A stretch of DNA of 57,663 nucleotides, taken from SIG672 sp045605765 (GTDB lineage Bacteria > Bacillota > Clostridia > Oscillospirales > CAG-272). A program made the position numbers and the translations under genes. Positions 1 to 6,787 of the stretch are shown piece after piece. Position 1 is the stretch's first letter. Every line of letters begins with the position of its first letter. Under the pieces are notes generated by a model. The model ran no database searches, had not been told where the DNA came from, and saw only the letters and a list, made by a program, of their open reading frames with translations. Location of the stretch: NCBI GenBank assembly GCA_045605765.1, contig JAZUQQ010000048.1:1-57663 (forward strand), given 5' to 3'.

Positions 1-33
1 GCACTTTTGTCTACCGACAAAGGTGCGTTTTTT
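1..33 (+). terminator. Rho-independent terminator of a gene left of the window
   Basis: A 10-bp stem (positions 1-10 with 17-26, one G-T pair) with loop CTACCG is followed by a run of six T at 28-33. It would end a plus-strand transcript whose gene lies outside the window. Confidence 0.75.
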
Positions 34-35
34 GA

Positions 36-208
36 ATGATGTTTGCCTTCGGCAAATGATGTTGGGCTACGCCCAATGATGTTCGCTTCGCGAATGATGC
101 GTGGCTTCGCCACATTTTGGGGCAAACATCGCATCATTGCGAAACGCAGTGGAGCAACATCATATTTGCGAAGCAAATGCATCATATCGCCGCAAGGCGA
201 TGCATCAT
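36..208. repeat. Array of seven micro-hairpins with ATGATG/CATCAT separators (family A, left copy)
   Basis: Short perfect hairpins with different stems are separated by a constant hexamer. The first half reads ATGATG with loops TTC, TAC, TTC, TTC: TTTGCC/GGCAAA at 42-56, TTGGGC/GCCCAA at 62-76, TTCGC/GCGAA at 82-94, GTGGC/GCCAC at 101-113. The second half is inverted, reading CATCAT with loops AAA, GAA and GCAA: TGCG/CGCA at 138-148, ATTTGC/GCAAAT at 164-178, ATCGCC/GGCGAT at 186-201. The two halves could pair through their separators into a multi-arm structure. The last CATCAT ends one base before the -35 box of the next gene. No function is known to me. Confidence 0.85.
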
Positions 209-237
209 TTGACAAACATATGAATTTATTATATAAT
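209..237 (+). promoter_or_regulatory. Sigma-A-type promoter of the four-helix-bundle gene
   Basis: TTGACA at 209-214 and TATAAT at 232-237 are separated by 17 bp. The -35 box directly abuts the hairpin array, so the array lies upstream of the transcript and would act as DNA. The leader to the start codon at 259 is very short and carries AGGAGG. Confidence 0.8.
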
Positions 238-258
238 ATTGGAAAAGGAGGTGCGACT

Positions 259-612
259 ATGAAAGAAAACAAACTCGTCGAGCTTTCAATGGAATTTTCC
301 GTTGACATTATAAATCTCGTTAAATTTCTAAAATCAAATCACGAAACTATCATCGCTAACCAAATCGGCAGAAGCGGCACCTCAATTGGCGCAAACATTC
401 ATGAAGCGCAGTATGCACAAGGAACAAAAGACTTTATCTCCAAATTTGAAATTGCTCTCAAAGAAGCAAGCGAAACTGGGTATTGGCTTGAACTGTTATA
501 TAGGACAAAGTATATAGATGAGCAGACTTTCAAAGCACTATCCTCTAAATGTACCTCGTTGCGAGTTATGCTCATCGCTTCTTGCAAAACTGCAAAGGAG
601 AATGCGAAATGA
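259..612 (+). CDS. Four-helix bundle protein (23S rRNA intervening-sequence / bAvd-like family)
   Basis: The 117-aa product shows the hallmarks of the four-helix-bundle family (TIGR02436): an N-terminal helix, then QIGRSGTSIGANIHEA at about residues 36-51 and a helix around ALKEASETGYWLELL. Relatives occur in 23S rRNA intervening sequences and resemble the Avd subunit of diversity-generating retroelements; their cellular role is unclear. The start at 259 is chosen because AGGAGG stands 7 nt upstream and a consensus promoter lies just before it. The frame stays open upstream to 43, but only through the hairpin array. The stop overlaps the next gene by 4 bp (ATGA), so the two are co-translated. 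Confidence 0.9.
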   Translation: MKENKLVELSMEFSVDIINLVKFLKSNHETIIANQIGRSGTSIGANIHEAQYAQGTKDFISKFEIALKEASETGYWLELLYRTKYIDEQTFKALSSKCTSLRVMLIASCKTAKENAK

Positions 613-1223
613 AAAAACTGTTATGTATCATTTTTACTTGCGCAATTTTGCTGTCTTTTTCCTCTTGCTCGTTAGCGGAAAGATTTGCCGGGGATATGAG
701 CCAACTCGATTATGACGAAGATCATAATTTGTTGTATAACGATAATGCTTATTATCGTGCTGATGATCGTTTTGGGGTGAGAACAGGCGAAAACGATAAA
801 GTTATTGAGCTTGGTTGGCAATCTCAGTTTCCCTTCTTTTCCGATATGCACTACTACGCTTTTGATGAGGATAATCCGTTATTCATTTTTTGCGAAAATG
901 GAGAATCTACGTTATACAGTAAAGGTGTATACGTAAGATCGGATTACGATCTTTATACCCAAGTATATGCTGTAGAGAACTCTAATATTGAGATTCCTCT
1001 TGTATCGGCTATGACACAAAGTGATGTTGAAACTACAGCGATAGATCACAAAACGTATATATACCTGAAAATGTTTTTGAAAGATGATCCTCGCATACAA
1101 ATAGAGCTATCTGGTCCATATCAATATAATGATAATTGGTATTTTATACATACGGGCGAAACTTGGCTTATAAGCGATGAGTTCGTTGCAATGCTAAAAG
1201 CAAATAACATTGTAAGCGAATGA
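609..1223 (+). CDS. Putative lipoprotein of unknown function
   Basis: The product is 204 aa. The N-terminus has a lysine pair, a hydrophobic stretch and a lipobox-like FSSC, with Cys at about residue 20, so it is probably exported and lipid-anchored. The rest is acidic and rich in Tyr and Asp, with no domain I recognise. Its ATG overlaps the stop of the four-helix-bundle gene in ATGA, and a strong terminator follows at 1311-1340, so the two genes form a closed two-gene operon. It lies inside the island bordered by family A hairpin arrays. Confidence 0.7.
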   Translation: MKKLLCIIFTCAILLSFSSCSLAERFAGDMSQLDYDEDHNLLYNDNAYYRADDRFGVRTGENDKVIELGWQSQFPFFSDMHYYAFDEDNPLFIFCENGESTLYSKGVYVRSDYDLYTQVYAVENSNIEIPLVSAMTQSDVETTAIDHKTYIYLKMFLKDDPRIQIELSGPYQYNDNWYFIHTGETWLISDEFVAMLKANNIVSE

Positions 1224-1310
1224 ATCTCTGTTTCCTTTGATGTAATTCGAATCGGACACCTTTTGTTCGCAATTACCTTTGTTTAGACACCTTTTATCAC
1301 GTTTAAGGCA

Positions 1311-1341
1311 AAAAATCCAAGTCGAAAGACTTGGATTTTTT
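1311..1341 (+). terminator. Rho-independent terminator of the two-gene island operon
   Basis: A perfect 13-bp stem (1311-1323 with 1328-1340) has a GAAA tetraloop and a T-rich 3' end. It lies about 90 bp after the lipoprotein stop. Confidence 0.85.
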
Positions 1342-1344
1342 CAT

Positions 1345-1402
1345 TTGTGCCGCAAGGCACAACATCATTTGACCGAAGGTCAACATCATATCGCCGTCGG
1401 CA
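1345..1402. repeat. Family A micro-hairpin array (right copy, three hairpins)
   Basis: TTGTGCC/GGCACAA with loop GCAA lies at 1345-1362 and TTGACC/GGTCAA with loop GAA at 1369-1383. A weaker GCC/GGC hairpin starts at about 1391. They are separated by CATCAT at 1363-1368 and 1384-1389. The orientation matches the second half of the left array, so the operon at 259-1223 lies between two arrays of the same family. A related direct repeat around CGTTTAAGG occurs near 1300 and 1430. Confidence 0.8.
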
Positions 1403-1487
1403 ATTTTACCTCGATTTTTGACCTTTCATTTCGTTTAAGGTAAAACAAAAAAACTTGTTTGGTCTGATTCTCATAAGGATAATAGGC

Positions 1488-1526
1488 GCCCCGACAGACA
1501 TTAAAAATCTGTCGGGGCTCTTATTA
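1488..1526. terminator. GC-rich hairpin, probable terminator between convergent genes
   Basis: A perfect 11-bp stem (1488-1498 with 1508-1518) is followed on the plus strand by TCTTATTATA. It lies between the plus-strand island and the minus-strand gene ending at 1552. The T tract is moderate, so the preferred direction is uncertain. Confidence 0.55.
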
Positions 1527-1551
1527 TACTATTCGATAAATTGGAAGTTAG

Positions 1552-1965
1552 CTAATTCTTATTGTATGCGATTGAAACTTCCTTGTCTTTCATTTCCGAA
1601 GCTCTAATAATAACAATTACTGCATCTTCGTTCCAAGAAATAGACTCTATGTTGTATTCACTCGCATTTACACCGTCATCGAAAAGTTGAGCCGATACAC
1701 GCTCTATGATCTTACCGTCGTGATCTTTAAGGGTTAATCTGATGTCCGTCGGACCGAAAGACCATTCCGGATCGCCCATTTGTTCAAAAACAAGTGAATA
1801 ATTCCCGTCCGGACTGTTGTAGGTTGCGATTTCCTTTGGGAGCATAAAATTAAATGCACCGTTCCAAAGAGCGCTAATAAAAAGGCCAGCTCCAATTATG
1901 AAAGCAACTGCTATTGATAATATTATCAATATAATTTTCACTGTTTTGCTCATATCTTTTTTCAC
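1552..1965 (-). CDS. Membrane-anchored protein of unknown function
   Basis: The product is about 137 aa from a GTG start at 1965, or 133 aa from the ATG at 1953. There is one N-terminal transmembrane segment (about residues 9-33), then a soluble part with YNSPDGNYSLVFEQMGDPEW and a C-terminal beta-rich region. The topology suggests a type II membrane protein with an extracytoplasmic domain. I do not recognise the family. It lies downstream of recA on the same strand, 50 bp away, without a visible terminator between them, so it may be read from the recA transcript. No strong Shine-Dalgarno favours either start. Confidence 0.6.
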   Translation of the reverse strand: MKKDMSKTVKIILIILSIAVAFIIGAGLFISALWNGAFNFMLPKEIATYNSPDGNYSLVFEQMGDPEWSFGPTDIRLTLKDHDGKIIERVSAQLFDDGVNASEYNIESISWNEDAVIVIIRASEMKDKEVSIAYNKN

Positions 1966-2015
1966 TCTATGAGAAGTATGCTAAAAGCAAGTGATTTTTA
2001 TTTTTCTTTGTTTTT

Positions 2016-3104
2016 TCAGTCAAGATCGAAATCGGCATCATCAAGGAGAAGCTCGTCTCCGCCTGCCGCGATAGCAGCATCGCCTGCATTTCTGATCTTT
2101 TCTTCAACCTCTGCCATAACGTCGGGGTTTTCTTCGAGATAAATGCGCGCCTTTTCTCTTCCCTGTGCGATCCTCTCGCCGTTGTAAGAAAACCACGCAC
2201 CACTCTTTTCAATAATTTCCATGTCACAGCCGATATCGAGTACCTCGCCTACCTTTGAGATACCCTTTCCGTAAATAATATCGAACTCTGCAGTCTTGAA
2301 AGGAGATGCGACCTTGTTCTTTACGACCTTGCAACGTGTACGGTTTCCGTACATCTCGCTTCCGTTTTTAAGAGTTTCGGTGCGGCGGACGTCAATTCTG
2401 ACCGATGCGTAATATTTAAGCGCGTTTCCGCCAGGCGTCGTTTCGGGATTTCCGTACATAACGCCCACCTTCATACGAAGCTGGTTGATGAAAATAACTA
2501 TGCAGTTAGTCTTGGATATCGAGCTTGTGAGCTTACGAAGTGCCTGCGACATAAGTCTCGCTTGAACAGCAACCTGAGACGAGCCCATCTCGGCATCGAC
2601 CTCCTGCTGGGGAACAAGAGCCGCTACCGAGTCGATTACCACGATATCGACCGCGCCCGAGCGCACAAAAGCCTCGGTTATATCGAGCGCCTGCTCTGCG
2701 CTGTCCGGCTGAGATACGAGAAGATCGTTAGTCTGAATTCCAAGCGCCGCCGCGTAAACGGGATCGAGAGCGTTCTCGACGTCGATATATGCCGCGATTC
2801 CGCCCTTTTTCTGAACCTCGGCAACGCAGTGGAGTGCCAGAGTCGTCTTTCCCGACGATTCCGGTCCGTATATTTCGATTATTCTTCCTTTGGGAAGTCC
2901 ACCGATACCGAGTGCAAGGTCGAGTGTCAGCGAACCTGTCGAAACTGCGGTCACGCTGAGCTCGGGACTCTCTCCGAGTCGCATTACAGCACCCTTTCCA
3001 TGGTCTTTTTCTATTTGAAGCAGAGTAGTTTCAAGAGCTTTTTTCTTAGCGTCCTCGTTATCAATACGTACTGCCGCTTCCTTCTTTGACTGTGCCTTTG
3101 CCAT
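2016..3104 (-). CDS. recA: RecA recombinase
   Basis: The 362-aa protein is full length for RecA, the ATP-dependent strand-exchange protein of homologous recombination and SOS co-protease. Walker A is GPESSGKTT at residues 80-88, followed by the Walker B region (VVIDSVAAL) and the nucleotide-contacting segment PGGNALKYYASVRIDVRR. The C-terminus is acidic (LLLDDADFDLD), as usual. The leader contains one copy of the dispersed hairpin repeat, but a normal Shine-Dalgarno (AAAGGA) also lies 9 nt before the ATG. I looked for a Gram-positive LexA box (GAAC-N4-GTTC) upstream and saw none. Confidence 0.98.
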   Translation of the reverse strand: MAKAQSKKEAAVRIDNEDAKKKALETTLLQIEKDHGKGAVMRLGESPELSVTAVSTGSLTLDLALGIGGLPKGRIIEIYGPESSGKTTLALHCVAEVQKKGGIAAYIDVENALDPVYAAALGIQTNDLLVSQPDSAEQALDITEAFVRSGAVDIVVIDSVAALVPQQEVDAEMGSSQVAVQARLMSQALRKLTSSISKTNCIVIFINQLRMKVGVMYGNPETTPGGNALKYYASVRIDVRRTETLKNGSEMYGNRTRCKVVKNKVASPFKTAEFDIIYGKGISKVGEVLDIGCDMEIIEKSGAWFSYNGERIAQGREKARIYLEENPDVMAEVEEKIRNAGDAAIAAGGDELLLDDADFDLD

Positions 3105-3119
3105 TTCTTTTTTCCTTTT

Positions 3120-3165
3120 GGAAAACTTTTAATAAAAGTTTTCCCTACCTTTCAAAAACTTTTCC
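3120..3165 (-). repeat. Dispersed SD-hairpin element (family C) in the recA leader
   Basis: Read on the minus strand: GTTTTTGAAAGGTAG, then a perfect hairpin GGAAAACTTTT/AAAAGTTTTCC (3120-3144) with loop ATT, 15 nt before the recA ATG. Here a second Shine-Dalgarno lies between hairpin and start, so this copy is not needed for ribosome binding. Confidence 0.8.
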
Positions 3166-3301
3166 TGAAAACATTACTAAAAATAATAGTGGACTGTTTA
3201 ATTATTACATTTTTTAATTTTATCAAAAACTTTAAGTTTTACAGTATTAAAAAGTATTATTTTAAAGTTTATTAATCGGATTCTTAGGGAAGAACCTTAA
3301 G

Positions 3302-3913
3302 TTAAAAAACGAAATCCACGCACCACGACTGAGTATCAAGCTTCCAGATGCCGTCCTCATTTTTGAGAATAAGCGTTTTTTCTCTGAGAGTTTCGCCACC
3401 GTCGCTCGATACCTTGATCTCTATCTCGATCATATTCTTTTTACCGCGAGAGATCTTCGACTCTCCGATATAGGCTACGTTTTTCAGATCAAAGCCGCCG
3501 TTTGTTACGTCTATTTGTAAATATCCGTCGTTTTCTGCATATCTTGGGATAAATTCCGCTTCGTCTCCTTCGTTCTCGCTTCCAAAAGCGTATTCCCAGA
3601 CTACCTTGCGAATATCTTCGGCATAAGTTTCCTTGACAGCCTCTTTGAGCTCGTCAAGACCGATATATTCCGAGTTCGGCGCGACCTCCATATAATAAAA
3701 CGTAGAGTCATTCACGTGAGCCTTCGGATCCTCGCGAGTATCGAGTCCCTTGCCGTAAAGTATTTCGCACAGCCTTGTTTCTCTTTCGAGTACCTCAGCA
3801 AGTATATCTCTCGCCTGATGTTCGCTATACGGCGATGTGCAGGACGAAAAAGAAATGAGAGATGTCGCCAAAATCACAGTTATAAGTATTAAAGAGAATA
3901 TTTTTTTACTCAT
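3302..3913 (-). CDS. Putative lipoprotein between gyrA and recA
   Basis: The product is 203 aa. The signal peptide ends in a lipobox ISFSSC (Cys at about residue 25). The mature part begins with a helical, charged region (SEHQARDILAEVLERETRL) and ends in a beta-rich domain (IEIEIKVSSDGGETLREKTLILKNEDGIWKLD) that resembles the NTF2-like or DUF4878-type folds of many clostridial lipoproteins, though I cannot assign it firmly. It lies 37 bp downstream of gyrA and about 200 bp upstream of recA on the same strand, an unusual neighbour for DNA metabolism genes. Role unknown. Confidence 0.7.
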   Translation of the reverse strand: MSKKIFSLILITVILATSLISFSSCTSPYSEHQARDILAEVLERETRLCEILYGKGLDTREDPKAHVNDSTFYYMEVAPNSEYIGLDELKEAVKETYAEDIRKVVWEYAFGSENEGDEAEFIPRYAENDGYLQIDVTNGGFDLKNVAYIGESKISRGKKNMIEIEIKVSSDGGETLREKTLILKNEDGIWKLDTQSWCVDFVF

Positions 3914-3950
3914 TTAAACCCTTTTCTCAGAAATTTATTCGTTTTATGTT

Positions 3951-6473
3951 TTATTCGTTGTTTTCGGGAGCTTGGCTCGCTTGAGGAGCGGCTTCGGAAT
4001 TTTCGGTGTTTTCTGCCACCTCTGCCTCATCAAGCTCTTCTTCCTTTGCGATAACGGTAAAGCTTGCTACCTTAGCGTCGCCCGACGTTCTCATAACGAT
4101 AACGCCGCCTGCGCTTCTTCTATACTTTGGTATCTCATTTACCGCCATTCTTATCATTGTACCTTCGCTCGTCATAAGCATAACGTCGTCGTCCTCTGAT
4201 ACCGATGCTATCGAAGCAAGAAGTCCGGTCTTATCGGTAATATTATGGCAGCATACACCCTTACCGCCTCTATTATGGCAGGCAAATTCGTCGAATTCGG
4301 AGCGTTTACCGAAGCCGTTTTCTGTGATCGTAATAAGAGTTTTATCATTTTCAACGAGAACGACACCTGCAACGCAATCTCCTTCTTCGAGTTTGATACC
4401 GCGGACTCCGCGCGCACCGCGTCCCATAGGACGGGCGTCCTTTTCATCAAAGCGAGTAGCGTTTCCGTTTCTCGTTGCAATGATGATGTCGTCATTTCCG
4501 CTTGTATGGCGAACGTAAACGAGCTCGTCGTCCTCATCAAGCAGAAGCGCGATCTTTCCGCCCTTTCTGCGGCTTTCGTACTCGGAAAGCGCAGTTCTCT
4601 TGACTGTTCCCTTTTTGGTTACAAAGAGCAGGTAATCGTCGTCGGCAAATTCCTTTACCGAGATCATAGCCGTAACCTTTTCGCCATCGTCAAGCTCGAG
4701 CAGGTTCTTCATATAAGTACCCTTCGACGTTCTACCCGCCTCGGGAATAGCGTAAGCCTTAGTAGTATATATCTTACCCTTGGTCGTGAACATAAGCAGA
4801 TAGGAGTGGCTATCGACCGCCATTATCTTCTCAACGAAGTCCTCTTCCTTAGTCGTTGTTCCGATTATACCCTTTCCGCCTCTTCTCTGAGCAGAATATA
4901 CCTCACTGTTCTGACGCTTGATATATCCCTCGTGAGTGAGCGAGATCACGCAGGTATGCTGCTCGATAAGATCCTCGTAATCAATCTCCTCTTCCCACGG
5001 AACGAGCTCGGTTCTTCTCTTGTCACCGAAGCGGTCTTTTATTTTAAGAAGATCCTCTTTGATGATCTCTTTGATCTTTCCCTTGGTTTCGTCTGCTAGA
5101 ATAGCTTGAAGATCGCCCACGAGTGCGGTAAGCTTTGCAAGTCTTTCCTCGATCTTGTTTCTCTCCATACCCGAAAGGCGTCCGAGAGGCATCTCGACGA
5201 TCGCCTGTGCCTGAGCCTCGGAAAGTCCGAATGCTGCGATAAGTTTTTCTCTTGCGTCCGGAATGGACTCAGACGAGCGGATCATCTTGATTATCTCGTC
5301 GATATGGTCGATAGCGATCTTATATCCCTCGAAAATATGCATTTCGGCAAGAGCTTTTTCGAGATCGTACTTAACTCTTCTTTCAACGACGCTTTCCTGA
5401 TGCTCAACGTAATATTTGAGCATTTCTTTAAGGTTGAGGACCTTAGGAACGCCGTTTACGATCGCGAGCATATTTGCTGCGAAGGTATCCTGAAGCTGAG
5501 TATATTTATAAAGCTGATTAAGTATTACCTGACCGTTTGCATCGCGTCTGTACTCGACAACTATACGCATACCGTCCTTACCTGTTTCGTCGCGAAGATC
5601 GGTAATTCCCTCGATACGCTTGTCCTTATGGCAGTTTGCCATAGATTCAACAAGCATCTGCTTATTGACCTGATAAGGTATCTCAGTAATGATTATTCTG
5701 CGCTTTTCCTCGTCAACCTCGGCTTTTGCGCGAACTATGATCTTTCCGTGACCGGTCATATAGGTATCGTAGATACCGCGCGAACCGCAAATAGTCGCAT
5801 AGGTCGGGAAGTCGGGACCCTTGATAAACTGCATAAGATCAGCGATCTCGCAGTCGGGATTTTCCATTAAGTATATAGCACCGTCGATTACCTCTCCAAG
5901 ATTGTGCGGAGGGATGTTGGTCGCCATACCTACGGCAATTCCGACACTTCCGTTTACAAGAAGGTTCGGGAATCTCGCAGGGAGCACCTCAGGCTCTTGA
6001 AGCTTGTTATCGAAGTTAGGCAGGAAATTGACGACGTTCTTATCAATATCGGTCATCATATCGTTTGCCATTCTCGTAAGACGAGCCTCGGTATAACGGT
6101 AAGCAGCCGCTTGGTCGCCGTCGATGTTACCGAAGTTACCCTGACCGTCAACGAGAGTGTATCTCATCGAAAAGGGCTGAGCAAGTCTTACCATCGAGTC
6201 GTAAACCGCCGCATCGCCGTGCGGATGGTATCTACCGAGCACGTTACCGACAGTAGTTGCCGACTTTCTGTAAGGATTATTATAGGTAAGCGAGTCCTCG
6301 TACATAGCGTATAGAATTCTTCTGTGAACCGGTTTCAGGCCGTCACGCACATCAGGAAGCGCACGGCTGACTATAACACTCATCGCATAGTTGATAAACG
6401 AGGTCTTTACCTCTTTTTCCATATGAACGTCTATTATTTTTTGGTCTTTAAATTCAAAGTTTTCCTGTTCCAT
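3951..6473 (-). CDS. gyrA: DNA gyrase subunit A
   Basis: The product is 840 aa from the ATG at 6473; a TTG at 6497 would add eight residues and has no better ribosome site. GyrA is the breakage-reunion subunit of gyrase. The catalytic Tyr lies in AAYRYTEARL (Tyr127 from the chosen start), and the gyrase-specific GyrA box is QRRGGKG, which separates it from ParC. Six beta-propeller repeats follow, and the tail is acidic. In the quinolone-determining region the sequence is HPHGDAAVYD, with Ala at the position of E. coli Ser83 and Asp87 kept. The 314-bp gap to gyrB carries a DnaA-box cluster. Confidence 0.97.
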   Translation of the reverse strand: MEQENFEFKDQKIIDVHMEKEVKTSFINYAMSVIVSRALPDVRDGLKPVHRRILYAMYEDSLTYNNPYRKSATTVGNVLGRYHPHGDAAVYDSMVRLAQPFSMRYTLVDGQGNFGNIDGDQAAAYRYTEARLTRMANDMMTDIDKNVVNFLPNFDNKLQEPEVLPARFPNLLVNGSVGIAVGMATNIPPHNLGEVIDGAIYLMENPDCEIADLMQFIKGPDFPTYATICGSRGIYDTYMTGHGKIIVRAKAEVDEEKRRIIITEIPYQVNKQMLVESMANCHKDKRIEGITDLRDETGKDGMRIVVEYRRDANGQVILNQLYKYTQLQDTFAANMLAIVNGVPKVLNLKEMLKYYVEHQESVVERRVKYDLEKALAEMHIFEGYKIAIDHIDEIIKMIRSSESIPDAREKLIAAFGLSEAQAQAIVEMPLGRLSGMERNKIEERLAKLTALVGDLQAILADETKGKIKEIIKEDLLKIKDRFGDKRRTELVPWEEEIDYEDLIEQHTCVISLTHEGYIKRQNSEVYSAQRRGGKGIIGTTTKEEDFVEKIMAVDSHSYLLMFTTKGKIYTTKAYAIPEAGRTSKGTYMKNLLELDDGEKVTAMISVKEFADDDYLLFVTKKGTVKRTALSEYESRRKGGKIALLLDEDDELVYVRHTSGNDDIIIATRNGNATRFDEKDARPMGRGARGVRGIKLEEGDCVAGVVLVENDKTLITITENGFGKRSEFDEFACHNRGGKGVCCHNITDKTGLLASIASVSEDDDVMLMTSEGTMIRMAVNEIPKYRRSAGGVIVMRTSGDAKVASFTVIAKEEELDEAEVAENTENSEAAPQASQAPENNE

Positions 6474-6546
6474 AACTCTTTTCTTTGAACCTTTCAAATT
6501 ATTTCAGCAGGACAAAATACACAAGCATTTTTCTGCCGATACTGTG

Positions 6547-6768
6547 TTTTCCACATCCCACAAGAATTTAAAATTGGGGATTATTTCTTTTTGATTTTTT
6601 TATTTTATTTTCGACTTTTTTCTCTTTATTTTCGTGTTTTTTAAGAAATTCACGAACAAATTTTCCACAATTCCCACAGGGTTTTCCACAGTAAACTCTG
6701 CTTTTTATTCTCAGTATGTGGGTTTTTTATCAACAGCTTTTTCAGTATGTGGAAAAGTATGTGGAAAA
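6547..6768. promoter_or_regulatory. Cluster of five DnaA boxes between gyrB and gyrA
   Basis: Five identical 9-mers TTTTCCACA occur: plus strand at 6547-6555, 6661-6669 and 6682-6690, minus strand at 6748-6756 and 6760-6768. Near-matches lie at about 6672-6678 and 6717-6735. The same 9-mer, one base from the E. coli/B. subtilis box TTATCCACA, occurs twice in the origin at 11228 and 11261. The section 6580-6650 is strongly T-rich. This gap (6474-6787) has no gene. Roles to consider are DnaA titration, DnaA control of gyrA, or an additional origin module. Confidence 0.75.
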
Positions 6769-6787
6769 CTTGTTATTTTTGTGTTTA

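Noticed and set aside
36..208. Possible CRISPR array
   Set aside because: The constant part is only 6-7 nt, the variable parts are self-complementary hairpins of 10-15 nt, and no cas genes are present.
43..258. N-terminal extension of the four-helix-bundle protein
   Set aside because: The frame is open by chance through the hairpin array. A promoter at 209-237 and AGGAGG before 259 place transcription and translation start downstream.
259..1223. Diversity-generating retroelement (Avd-like protein)
   Set aside because: No reverse transcriptase and no template/variable repeat pair are visible; the family resemblance alone is not enough.
3105..3301. LexA (SOS) box upstream of recA
   Set aside because: No GAAC-N4-GTTC match was found; the nearest GAAC near 3292 lacks the second half-site.
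4245..5870. Long plus-strand ORFs opposite gyrA
   Set aside because: They mirror the codon pattern of gyrA on the other strand, lack ribosome sites and resemble no protein. The same applies to 35890-36984 opposite ilvC and to others.
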